Shown here in pieces: positions 27,419 through 36,837 of a DNA stretch of 64,000 nucleotides. This stretch comes from an uncultured Draconibacterium sp. GTDB lineage: Bacteria; Bacteroidota; Bacteroidia; Bacteroidales; Prolixibacteraceae. The notes under the pieces were generated by a model. That model had not been told where the DNA came from and did not search any database. It saw only the letters and a list, made by a program, of their open reading frames with translations. The position numbers and the translations under genes are program-made. Position 1 is the first letter of the stretch. Every line of letters starts with the position of its first letter. Location of the stretch: assembly GCF_963677575.1 (NCBI RefSeq), contig NZ_OY782038.1:3723501-3787500 (forward strand), read 5' to 3'.

Positions 27419-28543
27419 ATGGTTATTGCCGTAAATACTCGTTTATTAATAAAAGGGAAGCTTGAGGGAATAGGTTGGTTTACTTATGAAACGCTAAAAA
27501 GGATGACGATCAATCATCCTGAGCATGAGTTTATTTTTATATTCGACAGGCCGTACAACAAGGATTATATTTTTGCTGAAAATGTTACTCCGGTAGTTGT
27601 TGGACCACCAACACGTCACCCGGTTTTATGGTTTCTGTGGTTTGAGTTTCAGATACCAAGGATACTGAAAAAATACAAAGCTGATCTTTTTCTTTCGCCC
27701 GATGGTTATCTTTCGCAACGCACAAAAGTGCCACAGTTGGGTGTTATTCACGACATTAACTTTGTGCACCGTCCGGATGATCTTCCTTGGCTAAAAGCTA
27801 AATACTACAATCGTTATTTTCCAAAATTTGCCCGATTGGCGAAACGGATTGCAACGGTTTCGTTTTATTCGAAAGAAGATATTACCCGTTCGTTTAAAGT
27901 TGATTACGACAAGATTGATGTGGTTTACGACGGAATCAACCAGATTTTTGAGCCCATCCCGGAAGATGATAAAATGAAAGTGCGTTCGATGTTTACAAAG
28001 GGGGCAGAGTATTTTTTGTTTGTTGGAGCTTTACATCCGCGAAAGAATGTTTGTGGTTTGCTTAAGGCTTTTGATGCGTTTAAAAGCGTGGTTGCCGATG
28101 CAACAAAGCTGGTAATTGTTGGTGGCGAAATGCACAAAACAGGTGATATTTTTGAAACCTACGAAAATATGCGCCATAAAGATGATGTTGTGTTTACGGG
28201 GCGGGTAACAACGGCCGACCTGCACGACATTTTTGGGGCAGCAATGGCACTAACTTTTGTTCCGTTTTTCGAAGGATTTGGTATTCCCGTTGTTGAGGCC
28301 ATGAGCGCCGGTGTTCCGGTAATTTGCTCCAACACAACATCTATCCCGGAAGTTGGCGGAAATGCAGTACTTTATGCCGATCCTTTAAAAATCGATCAGA
28401 TTACTGATGCGATGATTAAGTTGCACAAAGATTCCGATTTGCGCACTGAGTTGGTGGAAAAAGGTTTTGTGCAGAAAAATAAATTTAGCTGGGACGAAAC
28501 CGCGCGTTTGCTTTGGATGAGCGTCGAAAAAAGTCTACAGTAA
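27419..28543 (+). CDS. GT4-family glycosyltransferase
   Basis: The ATG at 27419 (MVIAVNTRLLIKGKLEG) is chosen over an upstream TTG because it gives the normal GT-B beginning. The 374-residue protein has an N-terminal acceptor domain and a C-terminal donor domain with FFEGFGIPVVEAM and GALHPRKNVCGL. Resemblance is to mannosyl- or rhamnosyl-transferases of envelope polysaccharide synthesis. It is divergent from the flippase. The stop runs directly into a fragment of the window's dispersed repeat. Confidence 0.88.
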   Translation: MVIAVNTRLLIKGKLEGIGWFTYETLKRMTINHPEHEFIFIFDRPYNKDYIFAENVTPVVVGPPTRHPVLWFLWFEFQIPRILKKYKADLFLSPDGYLSQRTKVPQLGVIHDINFVHRPDDLPWLKAKYYNRYFPKFARLAKRIATVSFYSKEDITRSFKVDYDKIDVVYDGINQIFEPIPEDDKMKVRSMFTKGAEYFLFVGALHPRKNVCGLLKAFDAFKSVVADATKLVIVGGEMHKTGDIFETYENMRHKDDVVFTGRVTTADLHDIFGAAMALTFVPFFEGFGIPVVEAMSAGVPVICSNTTSIPEVGGNAVLYADPLKIDQITDAMIKLHKDSDLRTELVEKGFVQKNKFSWDETARLLWMSVEKSLQ

Positions 28544-28598
28544 CAGTTTTCAGTCGCAGTTAAAAACAATTTATCAGTTTAACAATTTGTCAATTTGG
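28543..28598 (+). repeat. Partial copy of the 224 bp repeat family
   Basis: acagttttcagtcgcagtta plus following AT-rich sequence with caatttgg matches part of the 224 bp units at 7650-8130. It fills the gap between the GT4 gene and rnhB. Confidence 0.65.
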
Positions 28599-28606
28599 TC
28601 GTTTAC

Positions 28607-29218
28607 ATGGATAAACAAAAACTACTTCCTTTTTACAACGAAAATACAATTGAAGCCGGTTGCGACGAGGCCGGTAGAGGCTGTCTGGCCGGACCAGTAT
28701 TTGCTGCAGCAGTAATTCTTCCGGCAGATTTTGAAAATGAGTTGCTGAATGACTCTAAAAAACTAAGCGAAAAACAACGTTACCAGTTGCGCCCGATTGT
28801 TGAAGACCAGGCGTTGGCCTGGGCAGTAGTTGCGGTTGATAACAAGGAAATTGATGAGGTAAATATCCTGAATGCCTCCTTTTTGGCCATGAACAGGGCA
28901 GTTGAAAAGCTTAAAACAGTTCCGCAACATTTGCTTATCGATGGTAACCGCTTTCGTACAAAAAGCCAGATCCCTTACACTTGCATGATAAAAGGCGACG
29001 GCCGATTTTATTCCATTGCCGCGGCATCTATCCTGGCCAAAACTTACCGCGACGATTATATGGCAGAAATTCATCAGGAGTTTCCTCAATACGCCTGGGA
29101 TAAAAATAAAGGTTATCCCACAAAAAAACACCGGGCTGCGATAAAGAAATTCGGACCAACAAAATATCATCGCATGACCTTTCGTCTGTTGGATGAACAA
29201 CTCGCTCTTGATTTTTAA
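28607..29218 (+). CDS. rnhB: Ribonuclease HII
   Basis: RNase HII removes ribonucleotides and RNA primers from DNA. The ATG at 28607 (MDKQKLLPFYNENT) is preferred to an upstream TTG at 28595. The 203-residue protein has the metal-binding GCDEAGRGCLAGP (D20, E21), the LLIDGNRF acidic site, and the C-terminal YPTKKHRAAI motif. The gene is apparently a single transcription unit without a clear SD. Confidence 0.96.
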   Translation: MDKQKLLPFYNENTIEAGCDEAGRGCLAGPVFAAAVILPADFENELLNDSKKLSEKQRYQLRPIVEDQALAWAVVAVDNKEIDEVNILNASFLAMNRAVEKLKTVPQHLLIDGNRFRTKSQIPYTCMIKGDGRFYSIAAASILAKTYRDDYMAEIHQEFPQYAWDKNKGYPTKKHRAAIKKFGPTKYHRMTFRLLDEQLALDF

Positions 29219-29271
29219 TAAGCGGTATTTCATACAAAGGTTCTTCTGCGCTTTCTGTTTTTGAAAACGAG

Positions 29272-29402
29272 TAATACCAATTATGAAAATGATTAGGCTA
29301 TTTTGTAATTATTTTCCTAATTGGTATAATGCCGATACTGAAAAATTAAGTCTTTGAGAGCAAGTGAAACAATGGCTCACGATTTTTCGTCATCGGTATA
29401 AT
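29272..29402 (+). repeat. Dispersed palindromic element of about 130 bp (copy 2)
   Basis: This is the inverted copy of 7178-7306. The ends are taataccaattatgaaaatg and tttttcgtcatcggtata. Two internal hairpins are preserved although the loops differ, which suggests the structure matters. It lies in the rnhB-sigma factor gap. Confidence 0.8.
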
Positions 29403-29474
29403 CAAAAATATTTTAACCCTCAGGCAACGTTTTTGATTTACCTTGCATTTTAAAGTTGAAAGCAAACAAATTAA

Positions 29475-30014
29475 GTGCAACTCGAAAAAGTAATTCATAA
29501 AGTTAAAAAGGGCGACCGGCGCGCTCAAAAACTGCTGTTCGATAAATATGTCGATCGCTTGTTTGCCGTGGCGCGGCGTTATGCTGCTAATGATGAATTG
29601 GCAGAGGAAGCACTTTTCCAGGCTTTTATGAAGATTTATATCAAGTTGCCTGATTTTGAGTACATCAACGAGCCGGCATTGGTGGGGTGGTTAACGCGTA
29701 TTGTAATTAACCAAACACTGATGGACAGGCGAAAAGAACTGAGCACGCTCTACAAAGTGGAAACGCTCGATGAAGAACGTCATGAAACCAGTTGGATTGA
29801 AGAGGAGGATGACAGAGCGCTGATTGACCTGGTAAATGAATTGCCGGATGGATACCGAACCGTGTTTTTAATGAATGCCGTTGATGGTTATGCACACAAA
29901 GAGATTGCTGGGATTTTGGGAATTTCGGAAAGCACATCGCGGTCGCAATTTTTTAAAGCACGCAAATTTTTACAAAAGAAACTCGCACAAGATTATGGAC
30001 AATCTGGAACATAG
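29475..30014 (+). CDS. ECF-type RNA polymerase sigma factor
   Basis: This 179-residue sigma-70 family protein starts with GTG. Region 2 spans about 10-75 (LLFDKYVDRLFAVARRYA, AEEALFQAFMKIY) and region 4 about 115-165 (YRTVFLMNAVDGYAHKEIA, GISESTSRSQFFKARK). It probably directs transcription of an envelope-response regulon. The next gene, encoding a membrane protein with a cytoplasmic N-terminus, overlaps it by 20 bp and is the likely anti-sigma factor. Confidence 0.92.
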   Translation: MQLEKVIHKVKKGDRRAQKLLFDKYVDRLFAVARRYAANDELAEEALFQAFMKIYIKLPDFEYINEPALVGWLTRIVINQTLMDRRKELSTLYKVETLDEERHETSWIEEEDDRALIDLVNELPDGYRTVFLMNAVDGYAHKEIAGILGISESTSRSQFFKARKFLQKKLAQDYGQSGT

Positions 30015-30675
30015 AATAAGAAAGGGATTCGAGTCGAACGATAAAAAAACAGCGTTTGCCGGAAAGGAACAAATGTGGAGTCGTCTCGATGCGGAGTTGT
30101 ACGGAAGAAAAAGTGTGGCTGCAGTCTGGAGAATTGCTGCAGTTTTTCTGGGTTTATTGCTTACGCTGGGAGTTGTAGCCTCGCTAAACAACCGGGCAAA
30201 GCAACGTGCCGAAATGGAAAATGTAAACCACGAAATTATGCAATTGCAGCTATTGGTCGACTCCCTGCAAAACGTACCATCACAAGTAAGAACAGAAGTG
30301 CAGGTGGTTGAAAAAGAAAAAGTGGTTTACCGCGACAGGGTGGTGGAACGCAATAGTCCTAATGAAACAATTAATTGGCAGCAGAACTATCAGCAGGCCA
30401 TGGATTCAATGCAAACAATACAAAATATAAATGCTGCTTTTAAAACTGAAATCAAGACATTGAATGATGAACTACTTGCTTTAAAAAACCAGAGAGAATC
30501 TGAAAACACAGAGCCTTCACAGTCTGTAAATCCTTTTGAGTTAAAAAGCGAGCGCGTAGAGTTGGGGCCTCAACAAAAACCGTTGGTTAAGTCGCCGGAA
30601 ATTAAAATGAAAGTATTTGAAAAGAATTTTATAGAAAACAGAAACAATTTAAACAGTACAATTTTTAAAAAATGA
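29995..30675 (+). CDS. Probable anti-sigma factor, single-pass membrane protein
   Basis: The ATG at 29995 overlaps the sigma gene by 20 bp; a longer in-frame extension lies inside the sigma gene and is rejected. The 226-residue product has a short cytoplasmic N-terminus, one transmembrane helix (about 43-64) and a periplasmic coiled coil (about 68-185). No named domain is recognised. The position directly after an ECF sigma gene and the topology suggest it sequesters the sigma factor at the membrane. The next gene starts 3 bp after its stop. Confidence 0.7.
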   Translation: MDNLEHRIRKGFESNDKKTAFAGKEQMWSRLDAELYGRKSVAAVWRIAAVFLGLLLTLGVVASLNNRAKQRAEMENVNHEIMQLQLLVDSLQNVPSQVRTEVQVVEKEKVVYRDRVVERNSPNETINWQQNYQQAMDSMQTIQNINAAFKTEIKTLNDELLALKNQRESENTEPSQSVNPFELKSERVELGPQQKPLVKSPEIKMKVFEKNFIENRNNLNSTIFKK

Positions 30676-30678
30676 GCC

Positions 30679-31704
30679 ATGAAAACAATTATTTCATTCA
30701 TCTTTCTATTCCTTCTTTCCTCTTCAGTATTTGGAAAAGAAGCAGCTTTTAAAGGCGACACTATTTGGTATAAATTCGACAAGGTTTTAATTGAAGTAAC
30801 AAGTAACAACGCTAAACAGTACAGTATTGATAAGTTATCGATTCAGGAAAGAATAAAGCAGATTAAAGGCGTGTTATCTGAAATGACAATTGCACCTCTT
30901 GCTGAAGATGAGAGTATTGTTATGACGTTTAAAAATCAGGATGAGGTGGACTGGAATACCCACTTTAAAGAAATTGAACTGGAACGCATTGAACGGAACA
31001 AAACAAAGCTTGTAGTTTTTGAGGATGGAACAACATTCGAAAAGGAGCAGGGACAATATAAATTTCATTTCTTATATCAGGAACTGGAAATCAAAATTAG
31101 TATTAATGATTTGAATAATCTGGAATACTTTTCTTCCGCCGAATTCAATGAAAAATTGAAAATGGTGACAGACTTTTTTTCAGAATCAGAAAGAAATGAG
31201 CGGAAAAGGATGGTGGGTTGGCTTGATTTGAGAACAGACGAAGTAAAAACTTATTTCAGTAATATAGCTAATCAGAATTATGATATGATAATACTGTCAG
31301 GAGGAATTGGAGCCGGCTGGGTGAAAAATTCCTTTGTTTCGGATATTAATTTCAGAGTGGGGCTTTCGTTTGGTAAAAAAGGAATGTATAAAAACATTTA
31401 TGCTATTGATTATAGTATGATGTACGACTTCTCAGAATCAAATGATAACGATTATTTTAAACTCAATCATTTTGTGTCATTAGCTTGGGAGCACAATTTT
31501 TCGAGTACACCAGAGAAAGATAAGTGGTACGGATTTTCGGTAGGATACTTGGTAAAAAGGAATAACGATTTTTTTAAAAAGAACACTTTTAAGGTTGCTG
31601 TAAACAAAAAAATCAACGATACCTTTACGGTTAAGCCCGAACTTTATTTTAACGACTTCTTAAAAAATGTATATCCTGGAATACGCTTGTCGGTAGCATT
31701 TTAA
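30679..31704 (+). CDS. Hypothetical exported protein with possible outer-membrane barrel
   Basis: The 341-residue protein starts with a signal peptide (residues 1-19, FLLSSSVFGKE). The N-terminal half is polar and helical. From about residue 205 it shows alternating hydrophobic strands and ends in SVAF, a C-terminal aromatic typical of outer-membrane barrels. I recognise no family. It is third in the sigma/anti-sigma operon and may be the sensor or an output of that system. Confidence 0.6.
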   Translation: MKTIISFIFLFLLSSSVFGKEAAFKGDTIWYKFDKVLIEVTSNNAKQYSIDKLSIQERIKQIKGVLSEMTIAPLAEDESIVMTFKNQDEVDWNTHFKEIELERIERNKTKLVVFEDGTTFEKEQGQYKFHFLYQELEIKISINDLNNLEYFSSAEFNEKLKMVTDFFSESERNERKRMVGWLDLRTDEVKTYFSNIANQNYDMIILSGGIGAGWVKNSFVSDINFRVGLSFGKKGMYKNIYAIDYSMMYDFSESNDNDYFKLNHFVSLAWEHNFSSTPEKDKWYGFSVGYLVKRNNDFFKKNTFKVAVNKKINDTFTVKPELYFNDFLKNVYPGIRLSVAF

Positions 31705-31728
31705 TAAAAACAAAAAACAATTCAAGCC

Positions 31729-31761
31729 AGTGATAGTATGACTCAAAGTCATGCTATCACT
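31729..31761. terminator. Bidirectional hairpin between convergent genes
   Basis: agtgatagtatgact pairs with agtcatgctatcact (one mismatch-like G-U) around caa. The minus-strand side overlaps the psd stop codon. T-tracts are weak. Confidence 0.6.
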
Positions 31762-32725
31762 CATTTACCGCAGAAGCAATTTTTTCGCCAACCTTAACCG
31801 TGGTTTCCATGCCTTTTTTTGTGTTCTCTACCAGGTCGACATCAAACGTAATCTTTCCTTTTTCAAACAACAGAACCAACGTCGATCCGCCAAAAGCAAA
31901 GTAGCCTTTCTCGTCTCCTTTCTTTACTTGGATGTTTGCCTCGTAAGTTTGAATTATACTTCCTACCATGGTAGCGCCCACATCAACAATTAATATATCT
32001 CCATATTCTTTGGTTGCAAGAGTGCAGTGTTCGCGTTTATTTTCACAAAATATTCTCAGGCTTTTTTGGAGTGCCAGCGGCGAAACTGAAAAATAGTGGC
32101 CTTTTATTTTGATGGACTCGGAAGCTTTGCCCGATGCCGGGAAATGATAGCGGTGATAATCAACCGGCGCTAAACGGATAATAGCCATAGCTCCCGTTTC
32201 GTATTTTTTTGCACGAACTTCGTCGTTAAGAAAAGTTTGCAAGTTAAATTCAGACCCCTTAACAAAAAACGACGAAATATCATTCTTCGATTGAAAGGCC
32301 AGAATTTTGCCATCTGCCGGAGAAACCACGCCTTCTTCCAGAGGACGAACATCCGGTTTTAGCTTCCGGTAAAAAAATTCATTAAAGGTTTTGTAATGCT
32401 GAATGTCGCTGAATTCGCATTCTTCTAAATTAATGTTGTGCTCGTTTACAAATTGGGGGATGCGTTTTGCCGAGCGTTTGGAATCCATGTACCTGCCGCC
32501 AATTGCCGAAACAATCTTACGTTTAACCAGCAAGTTCAGGGCAGCTTTTCCGGTTGCCGAGGAGTACAACCACTTCAGCATTCCTTCGCCGGGAACGCTT
32601 TCCGTTTTAATTTCCCCGCTTGCTCTTTCAATATATTTTATGGTTTCCATTTTGTTATCCGGCTCAACTTCTCTTTGGCAGGAAATAAAGGCCAAAAGAA
32701 ATAAAACCAAACTAATATATTTCAT
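31757..32725 (-). CDS. psd: Phosphatidylserine decarboxylase-related protein with apparent lipoprotein signal
   Basis: PSD makes phosphatidylethanolamine by decarboxylating phosphatidylserine, after self-cleavage at an (L/G)GST site to form the pyruvoyl group. This 322-residue protein has the class II type core (SPADGKILAF, DYHRYHFPASG) and the cleavage motif FGGSTLVLLF. It begins with a hydrophobic signal and lipobox, LLAFISCQ (Cys16), which cytoplasmic PSDs lack; the family core would otherwise start at Met26 (codon at 32650). If the extension is translated, the enzyme is exported. It lies 5 bp after rnhA. Confidence 0.85.
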   Translation of the reverse strand: MKYISLVLFLLAFISCQREVEPDNKMETIKYIERASGEIKTESVPGEGMLKWLYSSATGKAALNLLVKRKIVSAIGGRYMDSKRSAKRIPQFVNEHNINLEECEFSDIQHYKTFNEFFYRKLKPDVRPLEEGVVSPADGKILAFQSKNDISSFFVKGSEFNLQTFLNDEVRAKKYETGAMAIIRLAPVDYHRYHFPASGKASESIKIKGHYFSVSPLALQKSLRIFCENKREHCTLATKEYGDILIVDVGATMVGSIIQTYEANIQVKKGDEKGYFAFGGSTLVLLFEKGKITFDVDLVENTKKGMETTVKVGEKIASAVNE

Positions 32726-32730
32726 CAAAA

Positions 32731-33192
32731 CTATTCCGGTTTATAACCCACATCATCCAGCAACTGCGGCTGCATTGACGCTTCAACGGCCAGTTCGTCG
32801 CAACGTTCGTTAAGCGGGTTGTTGGCATGGCCTTTCACCCAAACAAATTTAACGACATGTTTCTTATAAATTTCAAGAAAACGCATCCAAAGATCGGGAT
32901 TTTTTTTGCCCTTAAACCGTTTTTTCATCCAATTAAAAACCCAGCCTTTAGTAACCGCATCGGCAACATATTTCGAGTCGGTATAAATGGTAACATCGCT
33001 GCCTTCAATTTTCAGCGACTCAAGCGCAACGATAACCGCCAGTAATTCCATGCGGTTGTTGGTGGTTAGTTTATATCCTTCCGAAAGTTCTTTGCGGTGA
33101 GGTCCCGAAAGCAGCACAATTCCATATCCTCCGTTTCCCGGATTTCCGCGGGCTGCACCATCGGTGTATATCGTAATTTTTGGACGAGTCAT
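32731..33192 (-). CDS. rnhA: Ribonuclease HI
   Basis: The 153-residue enzyme degrades RNA in RNA-DNA hybrids. The catalytic set is complete: D11 (YTDGAARGNPG), E49 (NRMELLA), D72 (YTDSKYV) and D132, with H122 in VKGHANN. It is the first gene of a two-gene unit with psd (5 bp apart). The window thus encodes both RNase H types, which is normal. Confidence 0.96.
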   Translation of the reverse strand: MTRPKITIYTDGAARGNPGNGGYGIVLLSGPHRKELSEGYKLTTNNRMELLAVIVALESLKIEGSDVTIYTDSKYVADAVTKGWVFNWMKKRFKGKKNPDLWMRFLEIYKKHVVKFVWVKGHANNPLNERCDELAVEASMQPQLLDDVGYKPE

Positions 33193-33304
33193 TTTATTTA
33201 TAGTAGTGAGATTAAAAGTACAAAGTAGTGAGTATTCTTTTTAATAAACAAACTTTGTTTTATCAGTCTCATTGCTCAATACTCATAATCTTAAGTCTGA
33301 TAAA

Positions 33305-33336
33305 CAAAAAACCCCGCCAAACATTGACGAGGTTTT
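33305..33336 (-). terminator. Terminator of the S46 peptidase gene
   Basis: On the minus strand aaaacctcgtc pairs with ggcggggtttt around aatgttt and is followed by further T residues. Confidence 0.85.
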
Positions 33337-33357
33337 CGTAGAATATTTTGAGTTTGT

Positions 33358-35514
33358 TTAGTGAATAATTGTCATTTCGTCGATCAGATTTTGTGCTCCG
33401 GCGTAAATATCAACTACCCAAAGTACAAAACGTATGTCAACGTTGATACAGCGTTGCAGGTTTTCTTCAAAATCAAGGTCGCCACTCATGGCTTCCCAGT
33501 TTCCGTCGAATGCAATACCAATCAATTCGCCTTTTCCGTTAATTACCGGGCTTCCTGAGTTTCCACCGGTAATGTCGTTGTCGGTGATAAAACAAGTGTG
33601 CAATTTTCCGTCAGCATCGGCATACTCGCCAAAGTCTTTGTCTAACAACAGTTCTTTCATACGTTTTGGTACATCAAACTCGTAATCGCCAGGGATTTCT
33701 TTTTCCAGGTAACCATTGGTGGTTGTGTAATATTTGTAGGTTACACCATCGCGCGGATCGTATGGCATTACAGTTCCGTAGGTTAAACGCATGGTTGAGT
33801 TAGCATCCGGATAGAATTTCTTGTCGGGTTGCATTTCCATCAATCCGGCTACAAACAGTCTTCTTCCTTTCAATAGCTTTTCATTTCCACTTCTAAGTCC
33901 CATCGATGTAGAACGGTACATATCGAAAATATCAACAGCCGCCTGGAATACCATATCTTTCTCTAATGTTTTCAACGAAGGATTTTCGAGGAAAGCAGTT
34001 AACTCTTCCTGGTTGTCGAAAATCGATTTTTTAAACATCTTTTCAGTGTACTTGGCGTAATTACCTTTGTATTTGTTCTGAATTTCAGAAAAGAAAGAAG
34101 GGTAGTAGTTCGACGAAATGTTATCTGCGTAAATCTTCATCAGTGCAGCAACAATTTTTTCATCGGTAGCAGCGTCGTAATCTTTGTAGAAAGCATCTAA
34201 CGACTCTTCCAGTTTGCCGGCAAAAGCTTCAATTTTGTCTTTGTTTTCTTCCGGTTTTTCCAACAGGTCTGCCAATTGGTTGGCACGGTAAGCGAACATA
34301 AAAATTTCAGGTCCGCGCAACAATGCTTCAGCAGCATATTCCATCGCTTTTTCTGCCTCAACATCCTGGTACGACTCTTCAATTAAAGGGAGGGCTTCTC
34401 CGTATTTTGCTTTTCTGTCGGTATTGGCATTTACCCAATCAGTAAATTGTTTTTCCAACTTCTGTTTTTGTGCAATGATGCCCAGTTTTGTTAACGCTTC
34501 GTTTTGGCCAATTGCATTTTTGTAGTAGTTGGCGCTACGTGCATGTTTCGATGCGTACTGGATTTTTGCTTTCTGGCTGGTAGCCATATAATCGGAAATG
34601 ATTTCCAGTTTTTTCTCGCGAGCCAAAATGCGGGCAGTGTTCGTTACTTTCATCGTGTAGTCAATTCCCCACGATGTTTTGTAACGGTTGGTGCTTCCCG
34701 GATACCCAAATACCATGGCAAAATCGTTCTCTTTAACGCCTTTTAAAGAAATTGGCAAGTGGTGTTTTGGCTGGTAAGGCACATTGTCTTCCGAGTATTC
34801 TGCAGGAGTTCCATCAGGAGCGCAGTAAATGCGGAACATCGAAAAATCGTTGGTATGGCGTGGCCACATCCAGTTGTCGGTATCGCCACCAAATTTACCC
34901 AACGCTTGCGGAGGAGCTCCTACCAAACGTACATCTTTAAATGTTTCGGTAACGAAAAGGAAATATTGGTTGGCTTTAAAAAAATCTCTGATGTAAACCT
35001 CGTAGTGCGAATCACCTTTTGCTTCTTTTTCCAACTGGCGAACTACCTGGTCAATTTGGGTATTTCTTTCGCTTTCGCTCATTTCGTCGGTAACGTCGGC
35101 CAAAACTTTAGCCGTAACATCCTCAACCGAAATAAGAAAAGTAACAGTTTTTCCCGGATTCGGAAGTTCTTCTTCTTTCGAACGTGCCCAAAAACCATCT
35201 TGCAAATAATCGTGCTCAACGCTCGAGTGTTGCTGAATTTCGCCAAAACCACAGTGGTGGTTGGTTAAAAGCAAACCGTCTTTTGAGATTACTTCTGCGG
35301 TACACGATCCGCGATCAAGTGCTACGACCGCATCTTTCAGGCTCGAATGATTGATGCTGTAAATATCTTCAGCACTCAATTCGCAGCCCATATCTTGCAT
35401 GGTTTTAATGTTCAGTTTGTGAATAAGTGAAGGAAGCCACATTCCTTCTTTTGCAACTGCCGAACCAACCATGAAGATCGATATCAACAGTATCAGATTT
35501 AATTTTCTCATCAT
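33358..35514 (-). CDS. S46 family dipeptidyl peptidase, DPP7-like
   Basis: S46 peptidases remove dipeptides from peptide N-termini in the periplasm. The ATG pair at 35514/35511 starts a signal peptide (to about residue 21, VGSAVAKEG); an open frame 20 codons longer is not conserved. The 718-residue product has the catalytic His motif TNHHCGFG (85-91) and nucleophile motif GGNSGSPVING. The residue after FD in IAFDGNWEAM is Gly, as in DPP7 enzymes that prefer hydrophobic P1 residues. DPP11 enzymes have Arg there for acidic P1. It has its own terminator. Confidence 0.93.
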   Translation of the reverse strand: MMRKLNLILLISIFMVGSAVAKEGMWLPSLIHKLNIKTMQDMGCELSAEDIYSINHSSLKDAVVALDRGSCTAEVISKDGLLLTNHHCGFGEIQQHSSVEHDYLQDGFWARSKEEELPNPGKTVTFLISVEDVTAKVLADVTDEMSESERNTQIDQVVRQLEKEAKGDSHYEVYIRDFFKANQYFLFVTETFKDVRLVGAPPQALGKFGGDTDNWMWPRHTNDFSMFRIYCAPDGTPAEYSEDNVPYQPKHHLPISLKGVKENDFAMVFGYPGSTNRYKTSWGIDYTMKVTNTARILAREKKLEIISDYMATSQKAKIQYASKHARSANYYKNAIGQNEALTKLGIIAQKQKLEKQFTDWVNANTDRKAKYGEALPLIEESYQDVEAEKAMEYAAEALLRGPEIFMFAYRANQLADLLEKPEENKDKIEAFAGKLEESLDAFYKDYDAATDEKIVAALMKIYADNISSNYYPSFFSEIQNKYKGNYAKYTEKMFKKSIFDNQEELTAFLENPSLKTLEKDMVFQAAVDIFDMYRSTSMGLRSGNEKLLKGRRLFVAGLMEMQPDKKFYPDANSTMRLTYGTVMPYDPRDGVTYKYYTTTNGYLEKEIPGDYEFDVPKRMKELLLDKDFGEYADADGKLHTCFITDNDITGGNSGSPVINGKGELIGIAFDGNWEAMSGDLDFEENLQRCINVDIRFVLWVVDIYAGAQNLIDEMTIIH

Positions 35515-35758
35515 ATTATTAATTGTTCTATTCAAAAATTTTGTGCAAATATAGTTTTTCAAAATACTTGACAACGTGATTTATATCTCTTTTGTCCTTC
35601 GGGTTAACAGAAAGGAAGACAATATAGACTTTAATTATCAGGTTAATCTACAGGAGCACTTTTAACTTTCCTGTAAATTTTGGTCCGGTTTTAACATTTG
35701 TATTTGAAATGCTGTTTGAATTACACGAATTGCATTATATTGAAAATAAAAAATTGAT

Positions 35759-36760
35759 ATGAGCCGATTTGTTAGAATTATTATGTGGATTTTGTTGTGG
35801 GGGGCGCTGTTTGTAGCTGTCGCTTATTTTTTGCCCAAAACGGTAAATGTTGAGCGGAGTACTGAGATTCAGGCTCCTGTAAAAACCGTGTATGCACAAA
35901 TTGTTGATTTACACCAGTGGGATAATTGGTCGCCCTGGAAACGAATAGGCGAAAACGATAGTGTGGAGTACATTAATTACGGAGTTGGTGTTGGCGGCGG
36001 TTATATCTGGAGAAATAAAACAAAAGAAAGCAGTGCAACCATTGAGATTATTGAGGCAGATCCGTTAAATAAAGTTACTGTTTCGCTTGATTTAATGGAG
36101 CGAGGAGAAGCATTAAGTAGTTTTTCCTTAGCAGAAAAGAACGGGGGAACCACAGTAGACTGGACATTTACTTACGATGTGGGTAACAACCCTTTTGCAC
36201 GTTGGATCGGGTTACTGATGAAAAAAAGTATGGGAACCGATTTTGACAATGGACTGGTAAAATTAAAAGCAATTTGCCAGGTTATTGAAAAAGAGAATGA
36301 GCAGGTTATATTGCTCGAAGAAGTAAAAGAAATGACCTATGCCGGCATTCGCGAAACAGTACCTTTTATAGAGGTTAGTCGCGAAATGAGTGAGATGTAT
36401 AGCGAAATCAGTAAGTTTTTGGCACAAAAAGAAATTGAAATGGCAGGAATGCCTTTTGCCATGTACCACCTGATGGACGAAGAAAATATTGACCTGGAAT
36501 GTGGCATCCCGATCGACGCAGATGTTGAAGGAAACAGAACTGTAAAAGTAGCTACTTTCCCTACCACAACTTGTGCCTGCCTCGATTTTTATGGCGACTA
36601 CAGCAATTTGCAGGAAGGACACATTGCATTACAAAAATGGGTAGAAGCGCACGGTTTTAACCTGGCCAGTGCGCCAATGGAAATTTATCTTACCGATCCG
36701 CAGCAGGAACCCGATCCGGCAAAATGGTTAACCCGAATTTGCTATCCTGTTGAACAATAG
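35759..36760 (+). CDS. SRPBCC domain plus GyrI-like ligand-binding domain protein
   Basis: The 333-residue protein has an N-terminal hydrophobic helix (about 7-26), then an SRPBCC/polyketide-cyclase-like lipid-binding domain (about 30-170; WDNWSPWKRIGE), then a GyrI/AraC-effector-binding-like domain (about 185-333; FPTTTCACLDFYGDY). Both domain types bind hydrophobic small molecules. No DNA-binding domain is present, so it is not a transcription factor by itself. Function is unknown; it stands alone before the M23 gene. Confidence 0.78.
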   Translation: MSRFVRIIMWILLWGALFVAVAYFLPKTVNVERSTEIQAPVKTVYAQIVDLHQWDNWSPWKRIGENDSVEYINYGVGVGGGYIWRNKTKESSATIEIIEADPLNKVTVSLDLMERGEALSSFSLAEKNGGTTVDWTFTYDVGNNPFARWIGLLMKKSMGTDFDNGLVKLKAICQVIEKENEQVILLEEVKEMTYAGIRETVPFIEVSREMSEMYSEISKFLAQKEIEMAGMPFAMYHLMDEENIDLECGIPIDADVEGNRTVKVATFPTTTCACLDFYGDYSNLQEGHIALQKWVEAHGFNLASAPMEIYLTDPQQEPDPAKWLTRICYPVEQ

Positions 36761-36837
36761 ATAGAATGCAAAATCCATTCGTTATCAATCAATTGGTTAA
36801 AAATACCTAAACGGCAGGGCTATGTCTCAATTCTTAC

